A stretch of DNA of 64,000 nt from Istiophorus platypterus (Eukaryota; Chordata; Actinopteri; Istiophoriformes; Istiophoridae), in contig CM029134.1 of NCBI GenBank assembly GCA_016859345.1, positions 12,912,560-12,976,559 on the forward strand, given 5' to 3'. Both the position numbers and the translations under genes were made by a program. The notes beneath the pieces were generated by a model. The model was not told the origin of the DNA and made no database searches. It saw only the letters and a list, made by a program, of their open reading frames with translations. Positions 59,936-64,000 of this stretch are shown piece by piece; position 1 is the stretch's first letter; every line of letters starts with the position of its first letter.

Positions 59936-62460
59936 TTGTAAATGAAAACAGCTTTATTGGGAATTCGGCTGTATTAGATCACTGTATATGTGAGCACAAA
60001 GAGAAGGAGAGAAGGAAAAAGATAAAGGGTGGTCCAGCCATATACTAGGCATTAAACCCCTAAGGAGGGGTCCTTGATTTAGGCCCCTTTAGATAAAAGT
60101 AGCCTTCTCATTTAGCCAGCAATCATTGATTTTATCATAGATTTTTGTTGCTGATTCAGCACTAGATAGCAAGCCAATTAAGCTAATCTTAGCTCCATGA
60201 GTTGGTTTCAAATAGTTCCTATTGTGTTTGCAGCTGAGGATTTGAACCACGTAAAAGGGGTCTCAGATATTCTCTTGACAGCTAACGTTGCAATATCATG
60301 ATAAAAGACTGAGGCTATAGCTACAGACAAAAACAAACAAACCAGCAAACAAAAGCACGTATGTGTTTGTCTAACATAACGCCACCTTGAGTCATGTTGT
60401 CAGGAGTTGCTGAAGTATAAATTTCCCCAAATCCCAAAGTAGGACAAAGCTGGTAACATTACCTTAAATTCTGTCAGCATCCAGGACCGGTCTCCACATA
60501 GTGGATAGTATTAATGAATGGGGCTTTTTAAAAAGCCAGAACACCTCATCACTATGTCAATTGTGAAGGTAACAATATCTTTATGAAACTAACACTGACA
60601 TAAACATAGGGAAAGATAGAAAGGTAGAGATTTCAGCAGAGATCTCTCTAAAGCACCTGAACGGTTCACTCTCTTTGAGGAGGACCATCGAGCTTCCGGG
60701 GCTCTCCGAGATACCACCGGGCTGGTTGATTGATTCCACCCTTACAGATTAATCTAGATACTGCCTGTGTGCGGTGTGAGTGTTAGTGTGTCTGTGAGGG
60801 AAAGAGATGGTGTCAGATAGAAACAGAGCCAGTGGGCTTGGTGAGCTGCTGCCCGTTTAGATCCTCATTTCCCAGGGTTCATAGCTCTCTTCCATCAACC
60901 TGCAGGCAGGGAGCCAAGCCTTTGCTCTCTCCTCAACGGTGGCATAATTCATCTTCACTTAGGAAAGGTAAAAGCTGCATCTGTCTGCCTCAACAGGTCC
61001 AAAGGCAACTCATTTTTATCACTTCACTTTGATCTGCACTCTGTTTTTCTTATCCTTGACTTATCCTGTGGATTGTGTGATGTTTCTTTTTATGCTTCAT
61101 GTTCTGAGCAGAAAAGGAAAAGGGAGGTCTGAAGAATTTCCTTAAGCAAAGGTTAAATAGGCAAAGATGAAGCCAAGGGAAGAAAGCAACCTTTTCACAA
61201 GACACGTGCAACCACCCACATCCAAGCAGGCATAAATACACATAGAAAACAAAGGCAGGATTGGGCACAGTTGCACTCCTACACACACTGTCAAATTCTC
61301 CCATTTGAAAGCAGATCAGCCGCTAATGCAGCCAGATTTAAATAAAGTGTCTGTCTTTCTCCAAAACAGATGGCAATAAATTATGCTTTTTTTTCCCTTT
61401 TTTTTTTTTTTTAAATCAATACACTCTGCTCAGGTAAATGCAGCCGAAGCAGGTGTGTGTTAGTGTAACAGGCCACGGGTCTGATGCAGATTTGCAGTTC
61501 ATTATATCCAGCTGTGCATTTGTAGCTCACACAGACCTGAACTGGAATGATGCCTTGCTGATAAATACTGATGGCCGTTCACCGCTGATGAAAAATTTGG
61601 CTGGATTTAGTAATGGGGTAGTATTACTCTGAAGTGAATAGTAATGACAAACTTTAATGATGGGAAGAAAACACTGTTTCACTGCACAAACAAATATTAC
61701 AATGGCTGGCCCAAGATTTGCTTTTGGCCCTACTTCTCTCTCCCATGAGGAGTTATGTGTTGAAAGGCTGGGGAAGTAATAAGAAAGCGGACGGCGGTGG
61801 TTGTGTAATGCCTTGCCAATAATTGTTGCACAATTAATTAGGGTATTGATGAGAGAAGAAAAGTTCAATTTAGAGAAAATGCTATTAAGTTGATGCCCTG
61901 GAAATGGGAAACTGACCCCACTGGGGAGGGCAACAGTCTGCATGGATTTACTGCTTTATGAACCTCTCTATTATTTATAGTATAGATGTAAAAAATTCAC
62001 TGCTTCGAAAAAACCATCAAAAAGAATACAATTCTGTACAACCTCAGCTTGAGAACCTATAGCAGCAGGAGTAGCAGCAGCACAGCACTTTCATACAATT
62101 CACCCTGCTTTGAAATGAAATTAAGTAAAAAATCAGACAGAATTAAGCCCTGGCCAGACCACAAAACAGCTGCTGAATACACTGTCCGTCGTTGCAGAAC
62201 AGGTAGTGCTCGGTGACCAGTGTTTGGAAGTAATGCATTACTTATGTAACGTGATTATTTTTTTCAGTAATGTGTGTAAAGTGTAAGGAATTACAATTAG
62301 AAATTCATATTTATATTCTGATCATGGGCCAAAGAGGACAATTTTATTTTAAATGTTCTGCAAAAAACTCACAACAGCAGTTGTAGCTGAGTTTAAGCTG
62401 AGTGATTGCTAGGTTATGCTGCAAGGCATCCCCAGTGGACAAAGTCATGACCCATTCAGT
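59936..62460. other. non-coding region
   Basis: No gene is supported. 61386-61416 is a T-rich tract. 61740-61870 is discussed as a candidate conserved element. Confidence 0.4.
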
Positions 62461-62467
62461 TAAGAGC

Positions 62468-62570
62468 TAATAATAATAACAACAACAACAACAACATTAA
62501 TAACTAATATTATTATTATTATTATTATTATAATCATCATCATCGTCATCGTCATCATCATCATCAAATC
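62468..62570. repeat. compound microsatellite (AAT/AAC/ATT/ATC)n
   Basis: Successive AAT, AAC, ATT and ATC trinucleotide runs, producing spurious poly-Met/Ile/Val ORFs on the minus strand. Confidence 0.95.
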
Positions 62571-64000
62571 CTCAAAATCCTCAAAATGAAATTGATGGAA
62601 TATGGTTGAGTTTGAAAATGGTGTGAAATGCTCCGCATCATGTAGACTTTTCATTCAGTTGTATGCCACATTAGAGGCTTTGGTCATAATTGACTTAACA
62701 AGCTACACAGGGAGTCCTAATTATTCTGCAATTAGAAATGTAATTATGGGTTACTCTAATGGCTTTCTTGCTAGCAGGCTAGCAGTGGGAAGGAGCAGAG
62801 ACAGGGTGAGCGATACATTTAACCGCCAGCTAATCTGTCTCACATGCAAAGGCAGATAGGCCTCCAGTCACAGTCCCACTATTTAAAGTGGTGGGCTGAA
62901 CTGGATGGAGTTGAGGAACTGAGGGCTGTAATTCATCAATACAAAACCAAACTGGATTAAAAAAAAAGCATGAAGTACTGCTTCCGATGGCTAAAACAGG
63001 CCCAAGTACAGCAAACTCAGTAAACAAACTACTGCTATCCTAACCTGTTGAGATGGAGTTGTAAAGCCATGATCTAGAGCCAGAGCTGATGTAATGGGTT
63101 GTAATTGGACTCCCCTCAGCTTAGTCCAGGCGCTACGTGACGAGCATCAGTCTGCTAAATGTTAATCTCGTATAGACAAAATGTGTAAATAGAGTTCAAG
63201 GAGGTCTAGAGAAATTTGAGAAGAATTTTTTTAAACAAATGATGCAGATAACTATTAACTATAATTATATCATATAAAACACAACAGACATTGTTTATAT
63301 AAAAAGTGCTCTGAGTTAACTTATGTCATGATTTGGTGCTATATCAGTAAAACTGAATTGAAGTGTATATACAATGCCATAGGCTATAAGATATGAAAGA
63401 TTGTTATCATACCTCAAACCAATTTGATTATGTCAGAACTGAGGTCAGACTGGTGATATTTATCTGCTTGCTACCAAGCGGGAAGCTAAACAGTGGTGCT
63501 GTATGTGAAGATGCACATTTATTTCAAACTATTAGGCCATCAAATGTCTGACAATGTATTTTATATAGATTTTTTTTCTTTTTTAATGTAGTTAGTTTTG
63601 GCGGGTTAAAAAATTAGTTGTTGATTCCATGGAATTTTTTTGAAAGCAATTCAGGAAAAAATATTAGTACATCATTAATAGATTTTTTTCTTATATGTTG
63701 GAATTGGATGTTTGACTGTTTGCACAGTTATCATGCTCAGCTGAACTGCTCTACAATGACTAAGAGACAGAAAGCTATGTTATCTTTTCATTCATCGGAA
63801 ATAATTAACTAAAAGTGTAACAACCCTATCTCTGTTTTACCCGTTATTACAGCGAAATTACATAATCTTTCAAGATTTGTAATTTTTATTGATTAACGTC
63901 ACTAAAATAGAGGATAACCATCTTTTCCAGGTCATCCACTGTGTTGGACATGTAATGCAGATACTGTATACAGTAATCGTTGGGACCTAACAGTTGGCAC
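62571..64000. other. non-coding region to window end
   Basis: AT-rich with no supported gene. 62690-62850 is discussed as a candidate conserved element. Confidence 0.4.

Noticed and set aside
1..64000. tRNA or rRNA genes.
   Set aside because: I saw no convincing A/B-box pairs with cloverleaf arms or rRNA-like sequence by eye. A covariance-model scan would be needed for certainty.

Overview
This window is a stretch of vertebrate nuclear genome, most likely from a ray-finned (percomorph-type) teleost. The reasons are multi-exon genes with GT-AG (and two minor-class) introns, long CA/GT and other microsatellites, Tc1/mariner relics, a teleost-type LINE tail, several interspersed repeat families that I associate with teleosts, and a double-domain phosphoethanolamine N-methyltransferase gene, which mammals lack. 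Nothing prokaryotic or organellar is present.

Three protein genes lie head-to-tail on the minus strand in the first 33 kb. In their own 5'->3' order they are: pmt (phosphoethanolamine methyltransferase, ATG at 32505, stop at 26941, 12 coding exons, 492 aa); a MORC3-type GHKL-ATPase / CW zinc-finger gene (ATG at 25520, stop at 11024, 17 coding exons, 893 aa); and f8, coagulation factor VIII (ATG at 8384, signal peptide to the start of the B-domain exon, running off the left edge at position 1). I rebuilt the exons by hand from splice sites, phase continuity and remembered family sequence and exon sizes. In f8, four exons have exactly the size I recall for the human gene (123, 213, 262 and 210 bp), and the others differ by whole codons.

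The most noteworthy points in this gene block are: (1) a near-perfect ~987-bp tandem duplication inside f8 that duplicates the phase-symmetric 213-bp exon 4; (2) two f8 intron differences from human, one absent and one additional; (3) two introns in the MORC3-like gene with U12 (minor spliceosome) signals, one of them AT-AC, where a GT-AG-only reading runs into a stop codon; (4) a dense GC-rich minisatellite in MORC3 intron 2 that makes spurious long ORFs on both strands.

From 33.5 kb to 64 kb I find no intact gene. It is AT-rich and holds microsatellites, two copies of a MITE-like repeat, a decayed Tc1-like element (about 39.97-40.63 kb), three copies of another dispersed repeat, a 28-bp tandem repeat, and an intronless coiled-coil (TPH-domain, CFAP210/CCDC173-like) reading frame at 52.3-54.1 kb. 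That frame is broken by three internal frameshifts but has no other stop, so it is probably a retrocopy. A few AT-rich blocks near 61.8 and 62.7 kb look like possible conserved non-coding elements, but this cannot be shown from one sequence.

The three minus-strand genes have unrelated roles (choline-lipid synthesis, nuclear chromatin/SUMO biology, blood clotting), and I see no functional linkage. I did not find a convincing novel multi-gene system. The unusual features are structural ones within known vertebrate genes.
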